This document shows positions 12,301 to 17,242 of a stretch of DNA of 28,830 bases, in pieces. Source of the stretch: Acanthaster planci. Its lineage: Eukaryota; Echinodermata; Asteroidea; Valvatida; Acanthasteridae. Each line of letters begins with the position of its first letter. The stretch's first letter is position 1. A program made the translations under genes and the position numbers. Under the pieces are notes generated by a model. It saw only the letters and a list, made by a program, of their open reading frames with translations. It was not told the DNA's origin and did not search any database. The stretch spans positions 1,470,023 through 1,498,852 of the forward strand of contig NW_019091365.1 of the NCBI RefSeq assembly GCF_001949145.1. The letters run 5' to 3'.

Positions 12301-15300
12301 GTTATCAATGGTCAATTTCATTTATCAGTATAGAGGGAACCATTCAACATGAAAATAATTGTAAGAGACGTCATTAACTGTGAACAGCACAAGAAGTGCA
12401 GCCAAAGTAGGATCGACGGTGAGAGTTCACAAAACGGATTGATGATGGTCATTCAAGTGTGACTGTATTTTGTATGCATTGGTAAAAAGCAGTTGACCAG
12501 TAGTTGAACTGTGGTTCGCATTCAGAACTTGCCCATGGAGGTTTGAAAACAGCCTCAGTGTTTTACAAAATGAGTGGTTCAAGCACATTGTTTTTAAGAT
12601 CTCTGACAGAGCTCCAACACATTGAAATATCAAGATTTGTCGAGTATTTTCAGTATGAGCAGTAATACCGGACAGTAAATGCTTCCAAAAAAACTGAAAA
12701 CTTTAGACAATCAAAATCTTGTGTGAACTGAGCTTGAGGAGCAACAGTTTTCAGAAAGTGTTTGCCAGGACAAATGAGGACATCTTGAGGACTTTTGTCC
12801 CACAGACATCAATTCATTTATTAAAAAATACAGGTGTCATAACCATCAGTATGTGTGTAATTGAATTTGAATAAAATTTCATCAATCTAGTTAACTGATG
12901 ACCAACGTGAGAAAGTGAAAACAGCACCTGATTTCACTGTAAAAAACAAAGTACACAAGATATCCATCAGAACAGTCTAAAGGTACATGTAGTACAGTTT
13001 TTCAACTTGCATAATTTTTTATTTTTTTGTTCAGGAGATGTGCTTCATTATAAGTTTGTATCTGATCGTAGCAACAATGACTGGGGCTACAAGTTCACAG
13101 TTATTGGCAATAGGCTGGGAAGGTAAGACGGAAGGCCAAACTATCATTTCAAAACTTCAGATCTTTGAAAATGACGGATATCTTTTTTGTATAGAGGTTA
13201 CGAGTTAACATGTCCTCAGAGGGCAAGAGCTTTGCATCACTTGGCACAAAGAAACCTTTTGTGCGTTCCTGGTGAACAAAATTAAAATAACAAAAACAGC
13301 CTCTGAGACACCATGGAATGGAGAAATGCCAGCAACGCATAACCTGTGTACACGAAGAAGAAATTGGTCTCACTACGTTAATCTTCATTCTTTGTGCTTG
13401 CATTAATTGAATTTTTACTGAACTGTCAGTGAGGTTTCTCACCTTGTAAAGAGTGTCAAGGTTTCAGAGTTTACAGAGAACTAAAACTGCTGTGAATTTG
13501 CCTTGTATTTTGATTCTTACACAAGCAAAGTTGAGTTTTATAGTCACAGTTTGTTATCCTTGGCTAGAAATGTGCAGTAGCAGCTTGAAGAGACTCCGTA
13601 GGGATGTTCTCTTTGACAGCAAGGGTAGATGTGCCAGATTTCATTTATTTTGAATTTTAATAAAGCACAGAGACATAATACGGCAGATCTGAAGCCACAA
13701 AAGTGGCGATGTTTAAACGCTGCAAGTTAACTAACCTGGGAAGCTTGCTTAACTGTTGCAAATGTTTTTTCTTTACTCCACTGCACAGATTTGACACTGG
13801 CTACCTCATTCTAAACACGGTGCTGTCAAAAGAAGAACTCACCAGGTATGATCAGTTGTTTCTGGTATTAATGAAAACAAGGATTCCTCAAAAGCCCCTC
13901 AGGAACTGTAGCTGGGAAACCTGAAGAAACTTGTAGAGAATAAATTACAGTGTTAGTGGTGGCAGGAAAATCTGAGAATATTTTCGACGAAATCTACAGA
14001 GCTGGGCAGGGAGTGAAAACCTAATCCTCATGTTGTCCTTGGTGGGATTCAAACCGGAGCCCTGCGGAGATGATAGGTGGGGAAAGGACCAGCCTGACTC
14101 CCTTGCAGAGTGCCGCAAGGAGGGGGGGCAATGGTGGATTGATGGCTGGATACACCAGCCAACGCAACCCACACCCCACCCTTTCCCAACCCATGAGCTT
14201 CCATGTGTCAGTTTGCTGGATGCCGTATTTACAATGTCATTGGTAATACAGGCACATTGCCCTGAAGGAGCTGTGGGCGTGGCTGGTACACGTAGCCTGT
14301 CGGCAGACGGCTCAGTACAGACTCAAGACAGTCCAGATACTCCTACAAGTTCTGCACACTCTCACAAGGTATGGTCTTGTGTGGTCCCGTCATGTAATGC
14401 ATGTGAGGGAAAGTTAACTACCTGTAGGATAAAAGTAGTGGACGAGAATGGTGCTGCTTGAGGCAAAGGCCAAGTGCATTTAATGTGTGCAAACTGGTTT
14501 ACGTTGACAAGTTTAAGCCTCATGGTGGCTTGAACCCTTTTGACAGTCCCGATTCACCCAAAACTGTAATGCAACTTTGCACTGTCACTCAGTTTGTAAA
14601 ATTTACTCATTGGCTACAAAGAATTATTTTTGTCATTGTTTCGGTCAGCTGGGCTTGAGTTGCATGTTTAGCTTTCAGTGTTATTTGAAACTGTTACACT
14701 GCTTGTCAGTGTGCAGAGTCAGTGACAGACACAAGTAGTGAGAAGGCTTTACCAGTGACCCAGTGCAATTTGTTTAGTTGCCAAAGTAATTCAGATTATT
14801 TTGTCTGTGCAAAAGATTACACTTTGCTGCTCTGTTCTTCACCCTGTTAAACATTAAAGGATCCTTTAGATCCCACCTTCTTGACTAATTATGCTCAGCT
14901 ACTAAGTTACGCAAAAATGCAGCAGAAACATAAAGCAGTACTGTCTTGGAAGTCAAGAACTGTAGCTAAGTTGAATTGCTGCCATAATTGCAGTGCTTGG
15001 CAGCTAGATGATTTCACATGCTAGTTTTTCTGTGTTGTTAAAAAATAACTAATAGCGATCTTTCAAAGCTCTCTGTAAATGACCGTTATTTCTGGGTAGT
15101 GCCAAATTAGTGAACGAGTCGGCGACCATCGACGTGGCAACAGCCCCTGACCTGGGTCTTCTGAAACCCTTACTGAGGTTGCTGGACTCTATGAATGAGA
15201 AGCTGGTGCCAGACGCAGCATACACCACGCTACCGCCGTTACAGCGAGCTCTTACCGAGCTGTTCATGCAAGCCGAGAACCTTGCTCTCGTAAGTCAGTT

Positions 15301-16130
15301 TGAGACTGAATTTTTACTGGATTTTCAAAAACTTACAGAAACCCATGAACTTGATTTGGTGACTGAGTTCTGATATTCAGGTATTGTTTAACTATTGTAC
15401 ATCACCCAAACTTTCCATGTAACACACAGCTCGAAGCACTGTCTTCTTTAATGTGAGGTTTTTATTTGTTTTGCGTTGCCTCCCAGGAGTGGGGAATTCA
15501 CCAGGAGTATGCCTTGGCCATGATGGATGAAAAGAGTCTCTTAGCCGCCATTGTTCAGGTATACATGTTGAAGCAATTGTTACACTGTGGCCTGCTCAAG
15601 GACACAGACATCACAAACCCATTGGTCTGTAACACAAAAGACATTTTCACCTAACACATTTTGCTTTAATGTAAAGCAAATGTCCTGAAAAGATAGTAAC
15701 ATGGGCATTGGTGCCTGTGCAAGTGCTGAGCTGGCGGGGACGGGGAGAGTGCTGGCTTAGCTGGTGACATGTGTGAAACATGTTGCTTATTTCATCACAA
15801 AGTTTTTGAAGGTAAGCTTGCGATTTCTTGAAAGTAAGCTTGTCCCAGTGGTTGTACTGATTACCATTGGAGTTTCCATGGAAACTGGAGCTCAAAACAC
15901 TGTCTTTTATGCATTGTTGAAGCAATTGCAAGTGATATTAAGCGCTGAAAAGCGCAGATAAATCTGTGCCGCTATCAGGAATGGTAGCCTTGTCAATTTT
16001 CTTTCTTTTTTTCTTTTCCTTGCAGGGAGTTCAAAATGTGGCAGCTTTAGGTATTGCTATTGGCCTTCCTAATAAAGCAACCAAGGAATGGCAGAAACTG
16101 AAGTCTTCATCCACAACAGTAGGCGTGTGA
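182..16130 (+). CDS. ZZEF1: ZZEF1-like giant protein, C-terminal third (23 exons)
   Basis: This is the whole gene as seen in the window; individual exons are listed separately. Joining 182-336, (gap), 1337-1633, 2123-2294, 2493-2624, 3436-3547, 4158-4228, (4585-4611), 6666-6785, 7095-7448, 7823-7923, 8760-8915, 9310-9400, 9632-9727, (9949-10101), 10343-10516, 11538-11681, 11992-12160, 13035-13122, 13789-13845, 14252-14368, 15100-15289, 15487-15558 and 16026-16130 gives about 1,050 residues. All junctions after 1337 keep phase. Visible modules in order are an acidic linker, a GFPEVLC / TRKKKQVKDYKLV block, an Asp/Ser-rich linker, a CUB-like segment and a helical C-terminus. From memory of the family, this matches the part of ZZEF1 downstream of its two ZZ fingers; human ZZEF1 is about 2,960 residues. 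ZZ fingers bind histone H3 N-termini in that protein, but they are not in this window. There is no HECT domain at the C-terminus, which argues against HECTD4 or HERC-type ligases. The N-terminal part lies upstream of base 1. Confidence 0.75.
392..396 (+). CDS. Hypothetical 5-nt microexon
   Basis: TTATTTCTTGCAG precedes GTTGG, and GTAAATG follows it. Exactly five exonic bases would convert the phase-0 end of the exon at 336 into the phase-2 start needed at 1337, giving codons GTT GGA GAA CCA. This is an inference from phase arithmetic and the two splice-site-like flanks only. The preceding intron would be just 55 nt. It is offered as the simplest local repair of the reading frame. Confidence 0.2.
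499..1074. mobile_element. piggyBac-like non-autonomous element (MITE), TTAA-flanked
   Basis: The left end reads TTAACCACTTGCCGCCGGG. The right end, read on the opposite strand, is TTAACCACTTCCTGCCTGGG. Both termini therefore carry the TTAA target duplication of piggyBac elements and near-identical inverted repeats of about 16-19 bp. The interior (about 570 bp) has only short open frames without recognisable transposase motifs. Mobilisation would need a transposase made elsewhere. It sits in the intron before exon 1337. Confidence 0.7.
1337..1633 (+). CDS. ZZEF1-like exon, acidic linker
   Basis: The acceptor is strong (CTCTCTTTTCGCTTTGACAG) and the donor is AAAA/GTAAGT. It encodes EPNNLDSNKTQHQIVALLGQ, then LLPHIPPNEADRVIQRSEVL, then a charged low-complexity stretch (KDEDALKMDEEETSKASKEE), then VDFLFDLGASCLEK. 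It enters needing two bases from the preceding exon and leaves with two bases of a codon, completed by the G at 2123 (Lys). The DEADR/helix portion looks folded, whereas the acidic part is probably a flexible linker. Confidence 0.85.
1860..2064 (-). mobile_element. tRNA-derived SINE with MIR/L2-like tail
   Basis: On the minus strand a tRNA-like head runs from about 2056 to 1990. An A-box-like CTAGTCGTTAGGG (2050-2038) is followed by a B-box GGGGTTCAAATCC (about 2011-1999). The tail, read on the + strand, contains GTGACTTGGCCAAGGTCAC (1958 onwards), preceded by ACCCATTTATACATCTGGGC and GCAGAGAGTGGTTA. These closely resemble the shared 3' end of mammalian MIR and LINE2 as I remember it. The element lies in the intron between 1633 and 2123. 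Outer boundaries are approximate and I saw no clear target duplication. Confidence 0.7.
2123..2294 (+). CDS. ZZEF1-like exon, helical hydrophobic segment
   Basis: The acceptor is TTTTCATTGCAG and the donor is CCCGAG/GTAAGG. It encodes SGLEWTSLMASILQRLCLVP, SWQAVVAQKISNIIQ and CPLPCIFTLFVVAGFPE, ending in phase 0. Together with the next exon it forms the GFPEVLC motif that I associate with ZZEF1. Confidence 0.9.
2493..2624 (+). CDS. ZZEF1-like exon with GC donor
   Basis: It encodes VLCLGSAVKYVETVGEQASV, IVTKHLVEKNKAFVTDI and RTRKKKQ. The 5' end follows AAATTGTTTTAG. The 3' boundary is CAG/GCAAGT, a GC rather than GT donor. Frame requires it: the next exon begins VKDYKL in phase 0, and using the nearby GT (AAGTGG) would create a stop. 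The basic block TRKKKQVKDYKLV across the junction is one of the best family signatures in the window. Confidence 0.88.
2768..3225 (+). repeat. Intronic tandem repeat, ~140-bp unit, about 3.5 copies
   Basis: Anchors of the type AGGTCCTCATTTC recur at about 2785, 2928, 3069 and 3181, giving spacings of about 143, 141 and 111. Each unit also carries GTACAAATCAAATGA-like, AGGA(A/G)GTCCTC and GTACTATCCTGAGA motifs. Copies are diverged and the last is shortened. The frames inside are open by chance only; no splice-bounded exon is apparent. Confidence 0.8.
3436..3547 (+). CDS. ZZEF1-like exon
   Basis: The acceptor is GCTGTTTTCAG and the donor is GAGG/GTAATT. It encodes VKDYKLVVDEELGQSLKPDQ and FSFFISVTKDILTQRKEG. 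The exon ends in phase 1, completed by GG at 4158-4159 (Gly). The VKDYKLV start continues the basic block of the previous exon. Confidence 0.9.
3548..4157 (+). other. Intron without recognised element
   Basis: AT-rich sequence with short open frames only. I saw no repeat, inverted repeat or splice-bounded exon in it. Confidence 0.6.
4158..4228 (+). CDS. ZZEF1-like exon
   Basis: The acceptor is CTGTTTTGCAG and the donor is ATTAAG/GTAACT. It encodes (G)VEHSVETVWVLYLIMKTILT NIK, an amphipathic-to-hydrophobic helix. It starts in phase 1 and ends in phase 0, in agreement with both neighbours. Confidence 0.88.
4585..4611 (+). CDS. Possible 27-nt ZZEF1-like microexon
   Basis: A strong acceptor (GTTGTGTATTTCAG) and a consensus-like donor (TTG/GTAAGT) enclose exactly nine codons, RQDPHFVRL. 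They lie between two exons that both end and begin in phase 0 (4228 and 6666), so the segment can be included or skipped without changing frame. Support is limited to the splice sites, phase and absence of a stop. It may be a regulated microexon or a chance pairing. Confidence 0.45.
4612..6665 (+). other. Long intron
   Basis: Two kilobases of intron holding the foldback MITE described at 5115-5270. The rest shows only short open frames and no further element that I recognise. It ends in GCCATCAATTTCAG before the exon at 6666. Confidence 0.6.
5115..5270. mobile_element. Foldback MITE, ~155 bp near-palindrome
   Basis: The left arm reads GGCGATTCACAATAGTGCAC, CACCTAGAGTTTGCAA, GTTGGCC and TTTGTCGACCC. 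The right arm, reverse-complemented, reads GGCCGTTTCACAATAGTGCG, CACCAAGAGTTTGCAA, GTTGGCC and TTTGTCGACCC. The two arms pair over almost the full length with a short loop around 5185-5195. A GAAT lies on each side (5111-5114 and 5271-5274) and could be the target duplication. No coding capacity. Confidence 0.75.
6666..6785 (+). CDS. ZZEF1-like exon
   Basis: It encodes GSSGADGRLELLNSDLIPLL, VHLASQATKLSRQWILRDLE in phase 0 at both ends. The acceptor is CATCAATTTCAG and the donor is TTGGAG/GTGCAT. It reads as paired amphipathic helices. Confidence 0.88.
6786..7094 (+). other. Intron with dispersed-repeat fragment
   Basis: About 310 bp. The stretch 6904-6968 resembles 21548-21612 (see that entry). 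Nothing else recognised. Confidence 0.5.
6904..6968 (+). repeat. Dispersed repeat fragment, copy 1
   Basis: AACCCCCTAGGGTGTATGCA, then GTGGAGGATTGAGGACTGTT, resembles AACCCCCGAAAGGGTATGTA, then TTGGAGGATTTGGGACTGTT, at 21548-21612 in the same orientation. Boundaries are unclear and the family is unknown. Confidence 0.5.
7095..7448 (+). CDS. ZZEF1-like exon, Asp/Ser-rich linker
   Basis: The largest exon here (118 codons). It begins ILSIRLYAYGKSGFTTVSAG, continues through TDLPTAFMDSDQLTTPDDGD, then a run of Asp, Ser and Thr (about residues 35-85 of the exon), and ends GGLDPLEGLEDKAKIFIS. The acceptor is TTTGTCTCCAG and the donor is CAGT/GTTAGT, phase 0. The acidic/serine stretch is probably disordered and offers many CK2-type contexts (S/T followed by D/E). 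Codon use in the linker is GC-richer than the flanking introns. Confidence 0.9.
7449..7822 (+). other. Intron without recognised element
   Basis: Open frame runs through part of it from the preceding exon (to 7706), but the downstream exon joins only if 7448 is used. No repeat seen. Confidence 0.5.
7823..7923 (+). CDS. ZZEF1-like exon
   Basis: The acceptor is TTTTTTTTCTCTCAG and the donor is GAGTG/GTAGGT. It encodes VTNDAFQTPLPILRAIYEKS, GHSLEAMEAKIHEW. It ends with two bases of a Trp codon completed by the G at 8760. The compact helical pattern may form a small helical bundle; I do not assign a named domain. Confidence 0.9.
8093..8207 (-). mobile_element. 115-bp palindromic MITE, copy 1
   Basis: Ends read GGGTTTGCATGGTTGCCATC (left) and GATGGCATTTACGCAAAGCC (right), which are inverted repeats. 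The asymmetric loop (GGTATGCGCAAAGCAGG then TTTCTCTGTGGAGCAA) is the reverse complement of the loop in the copies at 8361 and 17127, so this copy is in the opposite orientation. Confidence 0.7.
8361..8475 (+). mobile_element. 115-bp palindromic MITE, copy 2
   Basis: Ends read GGGCTTTGCATGGCAGCCAT and GACAGCCATGCAAACCC; inner arms are CTTGCAGGTCAGGC and ACTGGCCTGCAAG. The loop carries TTCCACAGAGAAACC and GTATACCCTGTG. It lies in the same intron as copy 1, about 150 bp away and inverted relative to it. Confidence 0.75.
8760..8915 (+). CDS. ZZEF1-like exon
   Basis: The acceptor is CTCCCAATACTCATCCAG and the donor is CCGAA/GTATGT. It encodes FLDDDAPGVSSEVKELAKQW, EIRNTGEKPSRLDLKSVDSG, VVSFSASSSLP, then two bases of a Lys codon. 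Phase agrees with both neighbours. Confidence 0.9.
8916..9309 (+). other. Intron without recognised element
   Basis: About 390 bp; no repeats or extra exon seen. It ends in the long pyrimidine tract CCTTTTTTTCTTACTCAG. Confidence 0.5.
9310..9400 (+). CDS. ZZEF1-like exon
   Basis: It encodes (K)PAVTPKQAEPEPCVDGS, LKLIASSEKSLRE, with donor CGAGAG/GTGAGA, phase 0. It is proline/glutamate-rich and probably a linker. Confidence 0.88.
9632..9727 (+). CDS. ZZEF1-like exon
   Basis: The acceptor is TTCTCTTTTACAG and the donor is CACAAA/GTATTT. It encodes NYQKQQRSRSAALLKKELHS, MDKMPSREHLHK, a basic helical stretch. Phase 0 at both ends. Confidence 0.88.
9949..10101 (+). CDS. Probable ZZEF1-like exon (cassette-compatible)
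   Basis: The acceptor CAAATCTTTTCTAG opens a 51-codon frame, FMWNRRTRFQQYRGTDFVSY, SQDRDHILELLRKMCTNEHQ, KIQEISFICKF. It closes at a rather weak donor, TTT/GTAAAA. It starts and ends in phase 0 between two phase-0 exons (9727 and 10343). The amino-acid pattern (SQDRDHILELLRKM) looks coding rather than random. Because skipping it preserves frame, it could be constitutive or a cassette. Confidence 0.6.
10343..10516 (+). CDS. ZZEF1-like exon
   Basis: The acceptor is CCTCTTTTTTTAG and the donor is AACAAG/GTTGGT. It encodes VNYAISIMYARHLLAALLAD, WPSGRVISTSTLGCTEPAQI, VSMLDLLQRGEEKEILNK, phase 0 at both ends. It reads as three helices. Confidence 0.92.
10579..10757. mobile_element. Candidate MITE with short inverted ends
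   Basis: GAGCCAGTTTAGTA near the left end matches GAGCCAGTTCAGCA, the reverse complement of the right end (about 12 of 14). Internal arms match only loosely. No clear target duplication. Weak call. Confidence 0.3.
11120..11327. mobile_element. Candidate MITE with inverted repeats GGGGTCCA
   Basis: The left end GGGGTCCA...TTCATGTCCCTGT...ATCTGACATGAT is mirrored on the right by ATCATGTCAGAT...ACAGGGACACGAA...TGGACCCCC. Inverted blocks occur in the same order on both sides, so the element can fold over about 60 bp per arm with small insertions. No coding capacity. Confidence 0.6.
11538..11681 (+). CDS. ZZEF1-like exon
   Basis: The acceptor is TTTTTCCTCTGTAG and the donor is GAAGAG/GTGGGC. It encodes VVCNIVSHCEPELLAPLTVA, ACTFMEEASMAPVTKESLHK, YKNNTEEE, phase 0 at both ends. 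It directly precedes the CUB-like segment. Confidence 0.9.
11992..12160 (+). CDS. ZZEF1-like exon, CUB-like segment part 1
   Basis: The acceptor is TCTTGTATTCAG and the donor is CAAG/GTTGGT. It encodes DQVMIRGATYLSIRFDERCS, TESECDILTFASDPNFKHDK, HEFSGGRENWTDFEMQ(G). The FDxRCSTExxCDIL pattern followed later by SNNDWGYKFTV is typical of the CUB-like modules in ZZEF1 and relatives. Ends in phase 1. Confidence 0.93.
12161..13034 (+). other. Intron without recognised element
   Basis: About 870 bp of AT-rich sequence. No inverted or tandem repeat or splice-bounded exon recognised. Confidence 0.5.
13035..13122 (+). CDS. ZZEF1-like exon, CUB-like segment part 2
   Basis: The acceptor is TTTTTTTGTTCAG and the donor is GGAAG/GTAAGA. 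It encodes (G)DVLHYKFVSDRSNNDWGYKF TVIGNRLG. The SDxSNNDWGYKFTV motif closes the beta-sandwich begun in the previous exon. Ends with two bases of an Arg codon. Confidence 0.93.
13123..13788 (+). other. Intron without recognised element
   Basis: About 665 bp; nothing recognised besides short chance open frames. Confidence 0.5.
13789..13845 (+). CDS. ZZEF1-like short exon
   Basis: The acceptor is TTTACTCCACTGCACAG and the donor is ACCAG/GTATGA. It encodes (R)FDTGYLILNTVLSKEELT and ends with two bases of the next Arg codon. Phase matches 13122 and 14252. Confidence 0.88.
14045..14120 (-). repeat. Possible tRNA-derived SINE head
   Basis: On the minus strand a B-box-like CGGTTTGAATCCC follows, at roughly normal spacing, a weak A-box-like GGAGTCAGGCTGG. 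No tail or boundaries could be fixed. Low confidence. Confidence 0.3.
14252..14368 (+). CDS. ZZEF1-like exon, helical (hidden frame)
   Basis: The acceptor is TTGGTAATACAG and the donor is ACAAG/GTATGG. In the frame dictated by the previous exon it encodes (R)HIALKELWAWLVHVACRQ, TAQYRLKTVQILLQVLHTLT. A longer open frame overlaps it in another register and would mislead a simple ORF search. The Leu-rich helical pattern and phase continuity on both sides (phase 2 in, phase 2 out) support this one. Confidence 0.88.
14369..15099 (+). other. Intron without recognised element
   Basis: About 730 bp; no repeat or further exon recognised. Confidence 0.5.
15100..15289 (+). CDS. ZZEF1-like exon
   Basis: The acceptor is TTATTTCTGGGTAG and the donor is CTC/GTAAGT. 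It encodes (S)AKLVNESATIDVATAPDLG, LLKPLLRLLDSMNEKLVPDA, AYTTLPPLQRALTELFMQAE, NLAL, ending in phase 0. It is amphipathic helices throughout. Confidence 0.9.
15487..15558 (+). CDS. ZZEF1-like exon
   Basis: The acceptor is TTGCGTTGCCTCCCAG and the donor is GTTCAG/GTATAC. It encodes EWGIHQEYALAMMDEKSLLA AIVQ, 24 codons, phase 0 at both ends. Confidence 0.88.
15559..16025 (+). other. Last intron
   Basis: About 470 bp, ending in a long pyrimidine-rich tract (CTTTCTTTTTTTCTTTTCCT) and TGCAG. No element recognised. Confidence 0.6.
16026..16130 (+). CDS. ZZEF1-like terminal exon with stop
   Basis: It encodes GVQNVAALGIAIGLPNKATK EWQKLKSSSTTVGV and stops at TGA 16128-16130. The protein ends with a short serine/threonine tail. 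There is no HECT or RING-like sequence at the end. Confidence 0.9.
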   Translation, partial: GVQNVAALGIAIGLPNKATKEWQKLKSSSTTVGV

Positions 16131-16775
16131 AGATGAGTGAAAAGTGTTAAAAAGATGCACTTTGCTGTGGCTTAAAAGGTTAAGTTGCTTTCATATCTCA
16201 TTTTTAACTTATCCCCTCCAATCACATACTAATAGAAGCGTTGAATATTCTGACAAATGTGATCATGCTGGATGAAAAAAGGCTGTCTATTCATGTTGAT
16301 TTTCACAATGCAAGCTATTCTGGACAGCTTTGTCTCAAAAAATGAGAAACCCTGACTTGGACACCTTCTGTCTTAGTCTGTGGTACTGAATTAATGAGGT
16401 TACACTTCCATCAATGTAACCTATCCACTGCGACTGCACACACCCCACATCATCTGGCACAGCATCTGAGTATTTGGCTGTTACGAACTTTGGTTGGATG
16501 TTAAAAATTCTTTGTAGGCTTATAGTGAGATTTTTACAAATTGTCTATGTTCCGGGCTTTCTTGAGATGTGAGGCTTTTTCGAACTGAGCAGAAATGTTT
16601 GAATCACGAGTCAACATGCTTTTTTCAACTAGCAATTTTATTTTTAAGACAAACCAGCAGTGCTTTAGTCTGTAACAAAAGCCTCAAAAAGATAAAATTG
16701 GTCATGGTCAGGTATGCCGAAAATTTATACCCAAATATAATTATAAGCCCAAAATAAAGACTTGATTTGTTGGCT
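16131..16775 (+). other. Probable 3' UTR of ZZEF1-like gene
   Basis: No splice-bounded coding sequence follows the stop. The first well-placed AATAAA is at 16753-16758, and a GT/T-rich stretch (TTGATTTGTTGGCTTTTATT) follows it, as expected for cleavage and polyadenylation. The exact end is inferred. Confidence 0.5.
16753..16758 (+). terminator. Polyadenylation signal AATAAA
   Basis: A canonical hexamer 623 bases after the stop codon, with a T/GT-rich downstream region. Other AATAAA hexamers occur farther on (for example near 18340 and 18925), so an extended 3' UTR is possible. Confidence 0.5.
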
Positions 16776-17126
16776 TTTATTAGTTGTAATTGCTTCCTTA
16801 ACCCTCACTCTTTTCAAATTTCAAATCCTTTGAAGTGCACATGGATATTTGGAAGGTTTTACTTCCTTTTTAAGGGGAGGGGGTTCTGGAGGTGGAAACG
16901 AGCTGTTATTGATCTACATTTTCTTGATTCCTACGGAATGTTCCAGCACAAAGAATGTGCCATTGTATTTCTACATAGTGGTAGACTTTGGAGGAGTCAA
17001 AGGTGTCTAAGCAGATGTTAGGCACAGTGTTCAAGGCATCAAAGGAAGGGGGAAAATATGGCCTACGCAAAATGTCACGTGAATGTCCAAAATCCAGATA
17101 TTCTCGTACGATGTGCATATAGACTA

Positions 17127-17242
17127 GGTTTTGTATGGTAGCCATCTTGCAGGGCAGTTCTTTTGTTCCACAGGGAAACCTCCTGTGTGCATACCCTGTG
17201 GAGCAAACGAACTGTCCTGTTAGATGGCTATCACGTAAAGCC
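17127..17242 (+). mobile_element. 115-bp palindromic MITE, copy 3
   Basis: Ends read GGTTTTGTATGGTAGCCATC and GATGGCTATCACGTAAAGCC; the loop has TTCCACAGGGAAACC and GCATACCCTGTGGAGCAAA. Same orientation as the copy at 8361. It lies about 1 kb beyond the ZZEF1-like stop. Confidence 0.75.
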
